A stretch of DNA of 8,148 bases. It comes from an uncultured Lachnospiraceae bacterium. GTDB lineage: Bacteria > Bacillota > Clostridia > Lachnospirales > Lachnospiraceae. Within the stretch, counting starts at the first letter, position 1. The number at the start of each line of letters is the position of its first letter. The stretch is from assembly GCA_900313435.1 (NCBI GenBank), contig OMRF01000159.1:1-8148 (forward strand). The letters run 5' to 3'. This document shows, in pieces, positions 1-6,610 of this stretch. The translations under genes and the position numbers were made by a program. The notes below the pieces were generated by a model. It ran no database searches. It had not been told where the DNA came from and saw only the letters and a list, made by a program, of their open reading frames with translations.

Positions 1-17
1 CCCGTCCCGGGGGTCCA
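1..17. repeat. 29-bp GC-rich palindrome, right part only (window edge)
   Basis: The window opens inside a copy of the palindromic repeat family: the visible part ends in the arm GTCCCGGGGGTCCA. The bases before that arm (ccc) match the asymmetric subtype at 5579-5607 rather than the symmetric one at 1473-1501. It ends 3 nt before the stop codon (TGA, 21-23) of the minus-strand ATPase gene, so it forms the start of that gene's 3' untranslated region. Confidence 0.85.
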
Positions 18-20
18 TTA

Positions 21-1316
21 TCAATCCTTCAGACAACATAGCGGTACAACATATACACCGTTATCCATCTGATATGCTACTTTATTTTTTGTAACAACCA
101 TCAAAAAAGCCGGCTTTCCTGTCTTTTCATAGTCAATATCATCAGCAATCTTAACCAGATTGTCTGCAGCCTTCTTGATATCAGCATCTCCACCAAGTTT
201 TACCTCAATAAGCGCCCAGGTTCCATCATTAAACTGCAGCACAGCATCAGCTTCTCTTTTCTTTGAATCTCTATATTTATAAACACGAGCACCAATTGCA
301 TCTGCATACACCCTGAGGTCATGCACGACTAAAGATTCAAATAAGAATCCGAAAGTCGTAATATCTTTGAATATTCCCTCCGGTGTGATCCCAAGTGCCG
401 CCGCGCCGATTGAAGGATCTGTAAAATGCCTTGTTTCCTTCGTTCTGATGGCTGTCTGGCTTCTTAAGTTCGGATTCCATGCAGGAAGTTCCTCTATAAC
501 ATACAAGTTTCTAAGCGCGTTCAGATATTTTGCGAACACATCCTTATCAAAGGTTTCATCGCTTCCCATGCAATCCGAAAGAAGGGTTGTGTCTGCAGCA
601 GGTATTGATACATTTCGGGCATATGAACGCATAAGCTTCCGGGCTTTCTGTTCATCCCTTCTAAGCGGAATATCTTTTAACGAGAAAATGTCATCTGTAA
701 CTACAACCTCATAATAATCCCTTGCCTGAGCCAGTGCGATATCTCTTTCCTTACCAATTGCAATCGGCCAACCGCCTCTGCAGACGTAATATGCATAATC
801 ATTTATGTCTTTTTTCGACATTGCGTTAGAAAAATTTCCATTCTTTAAATCAAGCAATGATACGGCACCGTTACTGTCTCCGGTCTCATATAAAGACATC
901 GTCCGCATCATTTTTCGGATGATTCTCCCATTACCCGTGTGTCTGCTGGCTCCGACTTCCGTTTCCCGACTGTTCTTATCTGTAACACTTCCAGTGAGAA
1001 TATACTGTCCAAACTGCCCGGCCTTATCAACTTCATACTTAACTTGATCCCAAATAAAAGAAACATGCTGCCATTCATCGACAAGTATCGGCTTGGGGCC
1101 ATAGTTCAGAAAATTTGTCGGAGATATTTTTGCCAGTTCTATAAATTCATTCCTTGATTCGAGCGGCATAAGATCTATGACTGTCTTTGCATACCTTTTT
1201 GCCGTAGTCGATTTTCCACACCATTTAGGACCTACGATTACCAATGCGCCCTTGCTCTTCAGGGTAAATTCTACTACTCTATCGAATATCCTTTGAATAT
1301 ACCCGTCTTCACTCAT
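21..1316 (-). CDS. AAA ATPase with DUF4143 and PD-(D/E)XK-like C-terminus
   Basis: A 431-residue cytoplasmic ATPase of the AAA_14/DUF4143 type, a family abundant in gut anaerobes whose cellular role is not firmly established. Visible motifs are a Walker A GPKWCGKS (about residues 29-36), a Walker B-like ILVDEWQ (77-83), and LTGS (107-110) at the sensor-1 position. The middle (about 165-320) carries DUF4143-like helices, including the CRGGWP signature near 179-184. The C-terminus has a nuclease-like core: FES (326-328), EADAVL (355-360) and ALIEVKLG (368-375), matching the E...D...ExK pattern of PD-(D/E)XK folds. I chose the ATG at 1316 because GGAGAG (1325-1330) sits 8 nt upstream; the in-frame ATG at 1337 has a poorer site. 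The gene stands alone between repeats, with its own promoter and a three-copy motif array upstream. Similar ATPases have been suggested to act in defence or transfer, but nothing here proves that. Confidence 0.9.
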   Translation of the reverse strand: MSEDGYIQRIFDRVVEFTLKSKGALVIVGPKWCGKSTTAKRYAKTVIDLMPLESRNEFIELAKISPTNFLNYGPKPILVDEWQHVSFIWDQVKYEVDKAGQFGQYILTGSVTDKNSRETEVGASRHTGNGRIIRKMMRTMSLYETGDSNGAVSLLDLKNGNFSNAMSKKDINDYAYYVCRGGWPIAIGKERDIALAQARDYYEVVVTDDIFSLKDIPLRRDEQKARKLMRSYARNVSIPAADTTLLSDCMGSDETFDKDVFAKYLNALRNLYVIEELPAWNPNLRSQTAIRTKETRHFTDPSIGAAALGITPEGIFKDITTFGFLFESLVVHDLRVYADAIGARVYKYRDSKKREADAVLQFNDGTWALIEVKLGGDADIKKAADNLVKIADDIDYEKTGKPAFLMVVTKNKVAYQMDNGVYVVPLCCLKD

Positions 1317-1376
1317 CGTATTTTCTCTCCATTTCACTCAGAAGAATAATCACTCCAATGTGCCTCATTTGTGGAT

Positions 1377-1405
1377 ATTCTATGATAAATCGGAAGAAAA
1401 AACAA
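1377..1405 (-). promoter_or_regulatory. Sigma-A-like promoter for the ATPase gene
   Basis: On the minus strand, TTGTTT (1400-1405) and TAGAAT (1377-1382) are separated by exactly 17 nt, a good housekeeping promoter match. Transcription would start near 1370, giving a leader of roughly 50 nt before the chosen ATG at 1316. The spacer contains the first copy of the AATCGGA motif (1388-1394), so a protein bound there would block or modulate RNA polymerase. Confidence 0.55.
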
Positions 1406-1445
1406 TATTAAATCGGAGAAATGTACGATGTCGAATCGGAGAAAA
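1388..1445. repeat. Three iteron-like motifs, 23-bp period
   Basis: AATCGGAAGAAA begins at 1388, AATCGGAGAAA at 1411 and AATCGGAGAAAA at 1434. The starts are exactly 23 bp apart, while the bases between motifs are not conserved. A period close to two helical turns puts the motifs on roughly the same DNA face, as expected for a cooperatively bound regulator. The first copy lies between the -35 and -10 of the ATPase promoter and the other two lie upstream of it. Confidence 0.7.
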
Positions 1446-1460
1446 GTTCAACTTTTGAAC
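1442..1460. promoter_or_regulatory. Overlapping short palindromes upstream of the ATPase promoter
   Basis: Two overlapping inverted repeats abut the third iteron: AAAAGTT-C-AACTTTT (1442-1456) and GTTCAA-CTT-TTGAAC (1446-1460). They are AT-rich and lie about 40-55 bp upstream of the -35 box, between it and the GC-rich repeat at 1473. They could be a protein-binding site or part of the same control region. No binding protein is identifiable here. Confidence 0.35.
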
Positions 1461-1472
1461 GAAGAATTGTAA

Positions 1473-1501
1473 TGGACCCCCGGGACTGTCCCGGGGGTCC
1501 A
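1473..1501. repeat. 29-bp GC-rich palindrome, symmetric subtype
   Basis: A perfect inverted repeat with 14-nt arms (TGGACCCCCGGGAC and GTCCCGGGGGTCCA) around one central base. It differs by one base from the reverse complement of the copy at 7989-8017. It is paired with a degenerate copy at 1505-1527, only 3 nt away, in the manner of paired REP elements. There is no T-run after the hairpin on either strand, so it is not a standard intrinsic terminator. Confidence 0.9.
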
Positions 1502-1504
1502 AAA

Positions 1505-1527
1505 CCGGGGACCGAGTCGGGGGTCCA
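1505..1527. repeat. GC-rich palindrome, degenerate copy
   Basis: Read on the minus strand this copy begins TGGACCCCCGAC and then resembles the asymmetric subtype of 5098-5126, with a few mismatches and no well-kept second arm. It retains a shorter inverted repeat, GGACC/GGTCC. It lies 1 nt beyond the stop codon (TGA, 1529-1531) of the YbjN-like gene. Confidence 0.7.
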
Positions 1528-1528
1528 T

Positions 1529-2062
1529 TCAGATTCCCAGAGCCTCAAGTACCTCGTCCACTTCCATGCCGTCAAAATTTACCTTCAGCAAAAGGTCAGT
1601 ATATTGGTCGGTGATGGCCACCGCATTACCCATAACGATATTTACCTCTTCATAAAGCTGATCAGCAGATAATCCCATAGGAAGGGGAACCGTAAGACGA
1701 TAGCTTAGGATGCTCCTTTTGCCGTCAAGGACAAAGGCTCCGCAGGGCAGGTAATTATTGATGATGGCAAGGGCTTCATAGAGCTTTCCCTTGTTTTCCT
1801 CTTTGATATCATCCGCCACCGTGACGGATGCCACAAAATGCTGCACGCTGTCTTCCTCTCCGCCGACCGGCATAAAGAAAAACTCGCCTATAGCACCGTC
1901 CTCCGAGTCAAATCCCATCTCGTCAAAGACTACCCTGAGCACTTCAACGGACTCTTCATCCTGTGCATCCGAAAGCTGGGCGGCAAGCATCTGCTCTTCA
2001 AGCTCCCCTAAGATCTTATTAAGAACTTCATGACGACTCTCATTTATTGTTTTCATGGTCAT
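1529..2062 (-). CDS. YbjN-like / secretion-chaperone-like protein
   Basis: A 177-residue acidic soluble protein with no signal peptide or membrane segment. After an N-terminal helix (about residues 5-35) there is an alternating strand/helix pattern. It includes a hydrophobic segment (about 57-64), HFVASVTVAD, then a helix leading to AIINNYLPCGAFVLDG and LSYRLTVPLPMG, then a C-terminal helix. This layout, with its 'iN..lp.G.f.ld' core, resembles the YbjN family, which shares the fold of type III secretion chaperones; the assignment is by pattern only. GGAGG (2071-2075) sits 8 nt before the ATG at 2062, supporting that start over the ATG two codons later. It begins 29 nt after the stop of the 992-residue gene, so the two are probably one operon and partners. 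The inferred role is binding or stabilising that large protein. Confidence 0.75.
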   Translation of the reverse strand: MTMKTINESRHEVLNKILGELEEQMLAAQLSDAQDEESVEVLRVVFDEMGFDSEDGAIGEFFFMPVGGEEDSVQHFVASVTVADDIKEENKGKLYEALAIINNYLPCGAFVLDGKRSILSYRLTVPLPMGLSADQLYEEVNIVMGNAVAITDQYTDLLLKVNFDGMEVDEVLEALGI

Positions 2063-2091
2063 AATCGTTTCCTCCGTAAAATAGTATTCTG

Positions 2092-5070
2092 TTACCTGCC
2101 TGACATTTTCCGCGAAAGATGATATATATCCGGTCTCTTCTTTTCCGCGTCGTACTTAAGCCCAAAGGCTTTCACAAGCTGTATGTATCCCTCGCGATCC
2201 TCATCGCTTACGATCGCTCCCGGCGTGAAGAGCTTGGTGTAGACAAATGTAGCGTACTTTTTTGCGATCTGATCGGATGCGCTTGCCATGTCCGAATACC
2301 CGGCAGCAGCGGCAAGGCGCCGCCTTAACTGTGCCTTAAAATCCTTGGTATTGTAAATCTTTTTCCCTTTCTTTTCCAATGCATCCAATGCATTCTTGTA
2401 GCAAAGGTTAAAGTTCATGTACTGGTCAAACATGCTCTCCTGAATGTTCCCAAGATTAACCGCATTCAATATGCCGGAGACGACGGTGGATGCAAGGATG
2501 CCGATGGTGAAATAGAGTTCTCCGACACCCGGCAGAAGCAATGGGACAACGGAAGTCGCGCTGATCACTGTGTCTATCGCCCCGAATGCCGTTTTGTGGG
2601 CACTCATCTTTTTGGCAAGCGTTGCCATATTTTTTTCATAGCGTTCTTCCCTTTTCTTTTTCAGCCTTTCCTTTTCTTTTCTTAGCCTTTCATCATCCCT
2701 TTTCTTCTTTTCCTCGTCAGAAAGCTCAATTTCTTCCTCTTCATCGGAATCCAGATCAGAAAGCTTCTTCTCCTGTTCTTCCTCATCATTTATCAGATTT
2801 TTTGGCAGGCTATACTTCTTTTCAAAATAATCCGAAGCCTTATTGGCATTTCTTATATCAAGCCCGCCGGATATGGTCTTATAGGTATTGATGGCAGTGA
2901 CAGTGGATGCTACCGTAAGCCCTGCAATGCGCACTCCCTTGGAGAACTCGACCTCCACTCCGGAGCCATACTCCGGCTTGGCGAATTGTTTCCCTGCTTC
3001 AATGCTTTTCCAGACATCCACCCCGGTGGAACTCAGGGTTTTTAAGATTTCCGTAACTGAGATTACTATGTCCCCGGCATGCATGTTCCCTGCATTATCA
3101 TACAGGCTGTACATCGCCGCCACTGCCGCGATCACATTTCCAATGGCTGCCACAGATGTGCCGGTAATACTTCCGGCATAAAGGTTTGCCTTGCCTATCT
3201 GGCTTTTACTAAGCCCCCACGTCGATTTGCTTTCCTGACCTGCCATCCCCTTTACCTTATCGAGGCCTTGTCCTACATTGACTGCAAGCATATGTGCAAC
3301 GTTGCCGGCAGAATCCCCGGCGCCTTTTACCGCAGATCCATGTAATCCAGCGTAGGTTGCCACATCGGCTTTGTTTGTATTGGGACGCGAGGCATGATCT
3401 GTTTTTAAGGCATCATCCGCATCAAAGAGACGCTTCATTATCTTCTTGGCCTCTTCGCGCTTCGCATTTACCTGCCTTTCCAGCTCGGCTTTTCTGTCCT
3501 CTTTCTTTACGGCAAGAAAGTTAATGGAAAGATCCCTTAGCTCCCTGTTAACGATGTAAAACTCGCCTAAAAGTATGTGCCTCTTTTTTACAGGATCCTT
3601 TTCATTCTGTGCAATTTCTTCACCATCTTTCCGCTTGTCTTGGTCTTTACGTGCTAAATACGTGTCCTCTTCAATGCGGTAAGCATCCTTGATAAGCTTC
3701 TTATAAGTCTTGTTTGCCGCAAGTGCCTCAGTGACCTTGTTTATATAGGTGTAGGTTCCCGTGAGATGGGGGATCAGCTTGAATTTTGAGGCAAGCATCT
3801 TATCCTTTATATTTTCTAAGTTCGGGATATAATTGGTCTGCGACTGGTACACATCCATAACCCCCGGCTCTTTCCTGTGTCCGGTCTCTATGAGATAGTA
3901 CATAAAAAGCCGCTCCCTCTTTGTCTTTTTCAAAAGGGATGTCACGATCTCCCCGTGATGATTCCTTACCGCAAAGAATCTTCCGAGCAACCCCGCATTA
4001 TTGTAGTTTCGCAAAAACCAGCGGTCAACCCTGTCAAGCGCGGCAAGCTGCCCCTGGTTTAAGTTCTTATCCACTTCCTTATCAGAAAGCACCTCATCCG
4101 TTTCTGTTGCCTCTCCCCACTCATCGGCATGACTTACCAGCATATCCTCCGTGGGATCCTTAAGCGCCTCCTTTACTTTTTCATCTTTCTTCTCAAGGAA
4201 AGAGAGCACTTTTTCCTTGTTCTTGTAGTTTTTATACTTATTTATTATCTCAAAAATGGCGGGGTCGCTCTCCTTCGCAATTTTGCTATGGGAGGCCTCA
4301 TATATTTTTATGTCTTCTTCATAAGGCTTAAAAAGAAGGAGTATCTCGCTTATCTTTTCCCTTTCCCTGCCCTCCTGAAAGGCAAAGTGTTTGGCCCATT
4401 TTCCGTAAAGCTCGGATAGCTGAAGCAGCCTGATCTTTGTCTTGCTTGAATACCGTTTCCCCAGTTCCTTGATCTCCCCAGCCGTCATCTGTGGTTCGGG
4501 TTCCTTTTTATTAACAGTCTCTCCGGTGCTCTTGAAAAAGGCATCCGTAAGCTCCGCAAGCTTGTAGGCCCCCGCCTGCCGATAAGTACCCGTGTCCGTT
4601 CTGCGGTTGCCCCTGTGAAGATTCACATATGCGGTGGCAGCACTCGAAAGCTGCACTATGGCAGCGATAGCATCCACGGAGACATCCTGTGTAGAAATCT
4701 TTTTACTGCGAATGTCCTCTCCGAGTTTCTTTACACGAAGATATGCGTCCTTGAGATGCTTGTATGACGCGGAATCATTTTTATCATCCTTAAACACCTG
4801 GGCAAAGGTGGGTCCATGAAACACAATCGGTCCATCTACTTTAAGGAAATCCGCAACCTTAAAGAACGCTAAAAAATAATCCTGTTCAAATGCCTTGTCT
4901 GCAAGAACATTTTCGTCCTGCTTGTCTTTGGCCTCTTCCTCTTTCTTTTCCTCCAGCATCAAATTCTCTTTAAAACCTGTATCAAATCTTTCGAGATTTT
5001 CCTGTATCTCTGGTTTTATTTGATCCGTGAGGCTTTTTAGCTCATCCTCGTTAAGCAAAAGATCTGACAT
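2092..5070 (-). CDS. Large helical protein of unknown function with hydrophobic segments
   Basis: A 992-residue protein I do not recognise as a named family. The first 560 residues are mostly charged helices, including a Glu/Lys-rich stretch (about 35-60) and an all-alpha segment (about 100-185) with TAYVNLHRG and RRTDTGTYR. A Gly/Ala-rich zone (about 573-612) precedes a hydrophobic segment (about 628-657). A second amphipathic segment (about 712-730) is followed by a very acidic then Lys/Arg-rich coiled coil (about 760-820). A strong hydrophobic hairpin follows (about 828-872, with VVPLLLPGVGELYF in the middle). There is no signal peptide and no catalytic motif I can name. The ATG at 5070 is preceded by AAAGGAGG with 10 nt spacing; an earlier in-frame ATG at 5127 lies in the palindromic repeat and would add an artefactual MDPRPRPGGP peptide. 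With the YbjN-like gene downstream, a secreted or injected membrane-active effector plus chaperone is one possible reading, unproven. Confidence 0.85.
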   Translation of the reverse strand: MSDLLLNEDELKSLTDQIKPEIQENLERFDTGFKENLMLEEKKEEEAKDKQDENVLADKAFEQDYFLAFFKVADFLKVDGPIVFHGPTFAQVFKDDKNDSASYKHLKDAYLRVKKLGEDIRSKKISTQDVSVDAIAAIVQLSSAATAYVNLHRGNRRTDTGTYRQAGAYKLAELTDAFFKSTGETVNKKEPEPQMTAGEIKELGKRYSSKTKIRLLQLSELYGKWAKHFAFQEGREREKISEILLLFKPYEEDIKIYEASHSKIAKESDPAIFEIINKYKNYKNKEKVLSFLEKKDEKVKEALKDPTEDMLVSHADEWGEATETDEVLSDKEVDKNLNQGQLAALDRVDRWFLRNYNNAGLLGRFFAVRNHHGEIVTSLLKKTKRERLFMYYLIETGHRKEPGVMDVYQSQTNYIPNLENIKDKMLASKFKLIPHLTGTYTYINKVTEALAANKTYKKLIKDAYRIEEDTYLARKDQDKRKDGEEIAQNEKDPVKKRHILLGEFYIVNRELRDLSINFLAVKKEDRKAELERQVNAKREEAKKIMKRLFDADDALKTDHASRPNTNKADVATYAGLHGSAVKGAGDSAGNVAHMLAVNVGQGLDKVKGMAGQESKSTWGLSKSQIGKANLYAGSITGTSVAAIGNVIAAVAAMYSLYDNAGNMHAGDIVISVTEILKTLSSTGVDVWKSIEAGKQFAKPEYGSGVEVEFSKGVRIAGLTVASTVTAINTYKTISGGLDIRNANKASDYFEKKYSLPKNLINDEEEQEKKLSDLDSDEEEEIELSDEEKKKRDDERLRKEKERLKKKREERYEKNMATLAKKMSAHKTAFGAIDTVISATSVVPLLLPGVGELYFTIGILASTVVSGILNAVNLGNIQESMFDQYMNFNLCYKNALDALEKKGKKIYNTKDFKAQLRRRLAAAAGYSDMASASDQIAKKYATFVYTKLFTPGAIVSDEDREGYIQLVKAFGLKYDAEKKRPDIYHLSRKMSGR

Positions 5071-5097
5071 TTTCCCGCTTCCTCCTTTTATTATTGA

Positions 5098-5126
5098 TGG
5101 ACCCCCGGGACGGGGTCGGGGGTCCA
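5098..5126. repeat. 29-bp GC-rich palindrome, asymmetric subtype, inverted
   Basis: The outer 10 bases of each end pair (TGGACCCCCG / CGGGGGTCCA) and the centre is mismatched. Its reverse complement differs from the copy at 5579-5607 at a single base, so the two form an inverted pair around the toxin-antitoxin remnant. It lies 27 nt upstream of the start codon at 5070 and only 12 nt from the GGAGG, in the leader or promoter region of the large gene. Confidence 0.85.
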
Positions 5127-5131
5127 TTATA
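5126..5131 (-). promoter_or_regulatory. Possible -10 box (TATAAT) at the repeat edge
   Basis: A consensus TATAAT is formed on the minus strand by the repeat's last base and the bases next to it. It would start transcription inside the repeat about 50 nt before the ATG at 5070. No convincing -35 box lies 16-18 nt upstream, where the sequence is GC-rich stem of the neighbouring hairpin. It is therefore only a candidate promoter for the large gene and the YbjN-like gene. Confidence 0.3.
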
Positions 5132-5140
5132 CACAGAAAT

Positions 5141-5175
5141 AGCCGCCCCGGTTCTGCGAAAACCGAGCGGCTTTT
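5141..5175. terminator. Hairpin terminator between toxin remnant and large gene
   Basis: A stem AGCCGC (5141-5146) / GCGGCT (5167-5172) continues after a small internal loop as CGGTT (5149-5153) / AACCG (5161-5165) around a 7-nt loop. On the plus strand it is followed by TTTT; on the minus strand by the weaker ATTTCT. It lies just past the stop of the truncated toxin gene at 5181, so it probably ends that transcript, and its plus-strand reading is even stronger. Confidence 0.6.
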
Positions 5176-5180
5176 CTAAG

Positions 5181-5324
5181 CTAATCTTTTTGAACGTTGC
5201 AAAGGATAGTTTTCTTTATATCATCCGCATTTATTCTATACTCAGTTTTTTGAAGCTGTTCTGCATCATAAAGAGTAGTTTTCCCTGCCCCGTTAACACC
5301 AGCAACAATCGTGTACTTTTTCAT
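5181..5324 (-). pseudogene. Truncated zeta-type toxin (P-loop kinase fragment)
   Basis: Only 47 residues are left, beginning MKKYTIVAGVNGAGKTTLYD. The Walker A motif GVNGAGKTT and the following RINADDI match the N-terminus of zeta-toxin / UDP-GlcNAc-kinase-like proteins, which phosphorylate cell-wall sugar precursors and usually have near 200 residues. The reading frame ends at TAG (5181-5183), and the hairpin and repeat that follow show no further zeta-like coding. The rest of the toxin is therefore missing and the fragment is unlikely to be active. The ATG at 5324 lies one base after the stop codon of the upstream small gene, the tight coupling expected of a toxin-antitoxin pair. A longer open frame from 5384 overlaps that gene and was not used. 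Confidence 0.75.
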
Positions 5325-5325
5325 G

Positions 5326-5505
5326 TTAGTTCGCTTTCCTCTCAAGTACTTCTCGTTGCTTCTTCTGAAGAAGATAATCTCCAATCATTTCATAGAAATC
5401 CTTCTCGTCTTCACTTTCACTCTCAAGGACAAGCTGCAGTGTATCCTGAGTATTTAACTTTGATATTTCTCTATATATATCACTATATTTCTTGACATCG
5501 CACAT
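5326..5505 (-). CDS. Small acidic antitoxin-like protein paired with zeta fragment
   Basis: A 59-residue, acidic, helical protein: DIYREISKLN, then an acidic block ESESEDEKDFYEMIGDYLLQ, then a basic end KKQREVLERKAN. It lacks a recognisable DNA-binding motif. Its place directly upstream of a zeta-type kinase, with a one-base gap, suggests the cognate antitoxin that binds and blocks the kinase. I chose the ATG at 5505 because AGGTG (5512-5516) lies 6 nt upstream; an ATG 11 codons earlier, at 5538, lacks a ribosome site and overlaps the likely -10 box. The gene looks intact although its toxin partner is cut short. Confidence 0.65.
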   Translation of the reverse strand: MCDVKKYSDIYREISKLNTQDTLQLVLESESEDEKDFYEMIGDYLLQKKQREVLERKAN

Positions 5506-5528
5506 ATCATTCACCTCGCATTCGCTAC

Positions 5529-5537
5529 ATTCTACCA
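5529..5537 (-). promoter_or_regulatory. Extended -10 promoter for the antitoxin-toxin pair
   Basis: On the minus strand TGG followed by TAGAAT forms an extended -10 element with no clear -35, a typical extended -10 arrangement. Transcription would start near 5522, just ahead of the AGGTG ribosome site, which supports translation from 5505 instead of 5538. Confidence 0.4.
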
Positions 5538-5578
5538 TAGATTGGCGATTAATGTGTATCGTTACTTTTCGGTTTTAA

Positions 5579-5607
5579 TGGACCCCCGCCCCCGTCCCGG
5601 GGGTCCA
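5579..5607. repeat. 29-bp GC-rich palindrome, asymmetric subtype
   Basis: The left part reads TGGACCCCCGCCCC and the right arm is GTCCCGGGGGTCCA, so the outer 10 bp pair and the centre does not. It abuts the stop codon of the DUF1848 gene (TGA, 5608-5610) with no base between, and is the inverted partner of the copy at 5098-5126. Confidence 0.85.
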
Positions 5608-6560
5608 TCAAAACAAAGACATTTGTCCGTCCTTTATGACAAGCGGCTTCATATCGCTTGCATCCTTTACCTGTTCATCAGGTCCCAATACATCACAGAG
5701 GATCGGGGACTTGGGATCGTATTTCGCCATGTGTTTTTTTACGCTGTCCGGGCTATAGTTTGCATAGCAATATACGCACCCGTTACCACAGGAATTATGA
5801 GCGCCTATTTCCTTGCTGGCCATGCATCTGCAAGCTTCTCTCTGTCCCGCATCCTTAATAATCTTCTTGATATCTTTTATCTTTCCGCCGGTTATCTTCT
5901 CGATCAGAGCCTTATCTATACAGGCATTATGTTCTATCCCCAACTCATCAAGATCTATCTCTTCGGCACAGGTCGCCACGACCATATGCCTTTCTTTTGC
6001 AATATCCCGGATCTTGATCGCCATATCACGCATCTCGTCAGGCGTAAGGTCACGCACCCCAAAGATTGCATAGCACTGATGTTCTTTGCATAAGTGTCTA
6101 CAAAACTGAATACACACTTTTCAGTATAACCATCAAGAGCTTCCGCTATTTGTACGAAGGCATTGATATGATAGTCGATGGAATAACGATCATTAACAAG
6201 GATGGGGTCATATCTCCATATGACTTTTTCCGGCCCGATCTTTTCCGACAGCTGTTGGAAAGCAGGAATAATGGCTCCCTTTTTATCGGGGAGATGTGTT
6301 TCCACATCATGTCCGTAGCCCGTGAGCGTGAATTGAAAATAAAAACAATAATCCTTAAGCTGATCCAGCTTGGGGATCAAGGGAATTGGATTCTTGGTCC
6401 AAAAAACAATACAGTCCACCAAATCAGGGGTCAGCAAAACTCTTAACGGTTGATCGTTCATCGGGTTCCTTACTATGGCAAACCCTTCATGAATCCTGTT
6501 CATAAACCATTCCGAGAAGAACGCCGGAATGTCAGTCCGACGACTTGCGCTGATGATCAT
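5608..6560 (-). pseudogene. DUF1848 family protein, one-base frameshift
   Basis: The N-terminal part begins MIISASRRTDIPAFFSEWF, the DUF1848 signature, with FWTKNP (53-58) and WRYDPI (115-120). Its frame runs to ISAMQSLG (about residue 168), and the match then continues in another frame from VRDLTPDEMRD to the end MSLF. Adding one G to the GGGG run at 6057-6060 joins the two as SLGVRDL and gives 317 residues, a normal family length. The C-terminus holds CRC, then C..NGCVYCYAN (Cys 244, 246, 258, 262, 265), plausibly a metal or Fe-S site. The family's biochemical function is not established. The start at 6560 has AAGGA (6569-6573) at 8 nt spacing. The frameshift could be a real mutation or a homopolymer sequencing error; no programmed-frameshift signal is evident. 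Confidence 0.85.
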
Positions 6561-6588
6561 ACGATCTTTCCTTTGAATATTGATCTGT

Positions 6589-6602
6589 CGCGCTTTTACG
6601 CG
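6589..6602. promoter_or_regulatory. Small hairpin in the DUF1848 leader
   Basis: CGCG-CTTTTA-CGCG forms a short stem, and the flanking TGAT (6581-6584) / ATCA (6604-6607) can extend it across an uneven bulge. It lies about 30-45 nt upstream of the DUF1848 start and could be an operator or leader structure. The stem is short and could occur by chance. Confidence 0.25.
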
Positions 6603-6610
6603 TATCAATA

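Noticed and set aside
1473..1527. Intrinsic terminator for the YbjN-like gene
   Set aside because: The hairpins are strong, but no U-run follows on the minus strand, so a standard terminator cannot be called; a role in mRNA 3'-end protection stays possible.
5071..5127. Start of the large gene at 5127
   Set aside because: The extra residues are a translation of the palindromic repeat; the ATG at 5070 has a strong AAAGGAGG site.
5384..5505. Longer toxin frame starting at 5384
   Set aside because: The extra 20 residues lie within the antitoxin gene; the ATG at 5324 follows that gene's stop by one base and begins the family-typical MKKYTIVAGVNG.
5542..6093. Plus-strand open frame of 183 codons
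   Set aside because: It passes through the repeat and lies opposite the DUF1848 gene, which has clear family motifs on the other strand; no ribosome site was seen.
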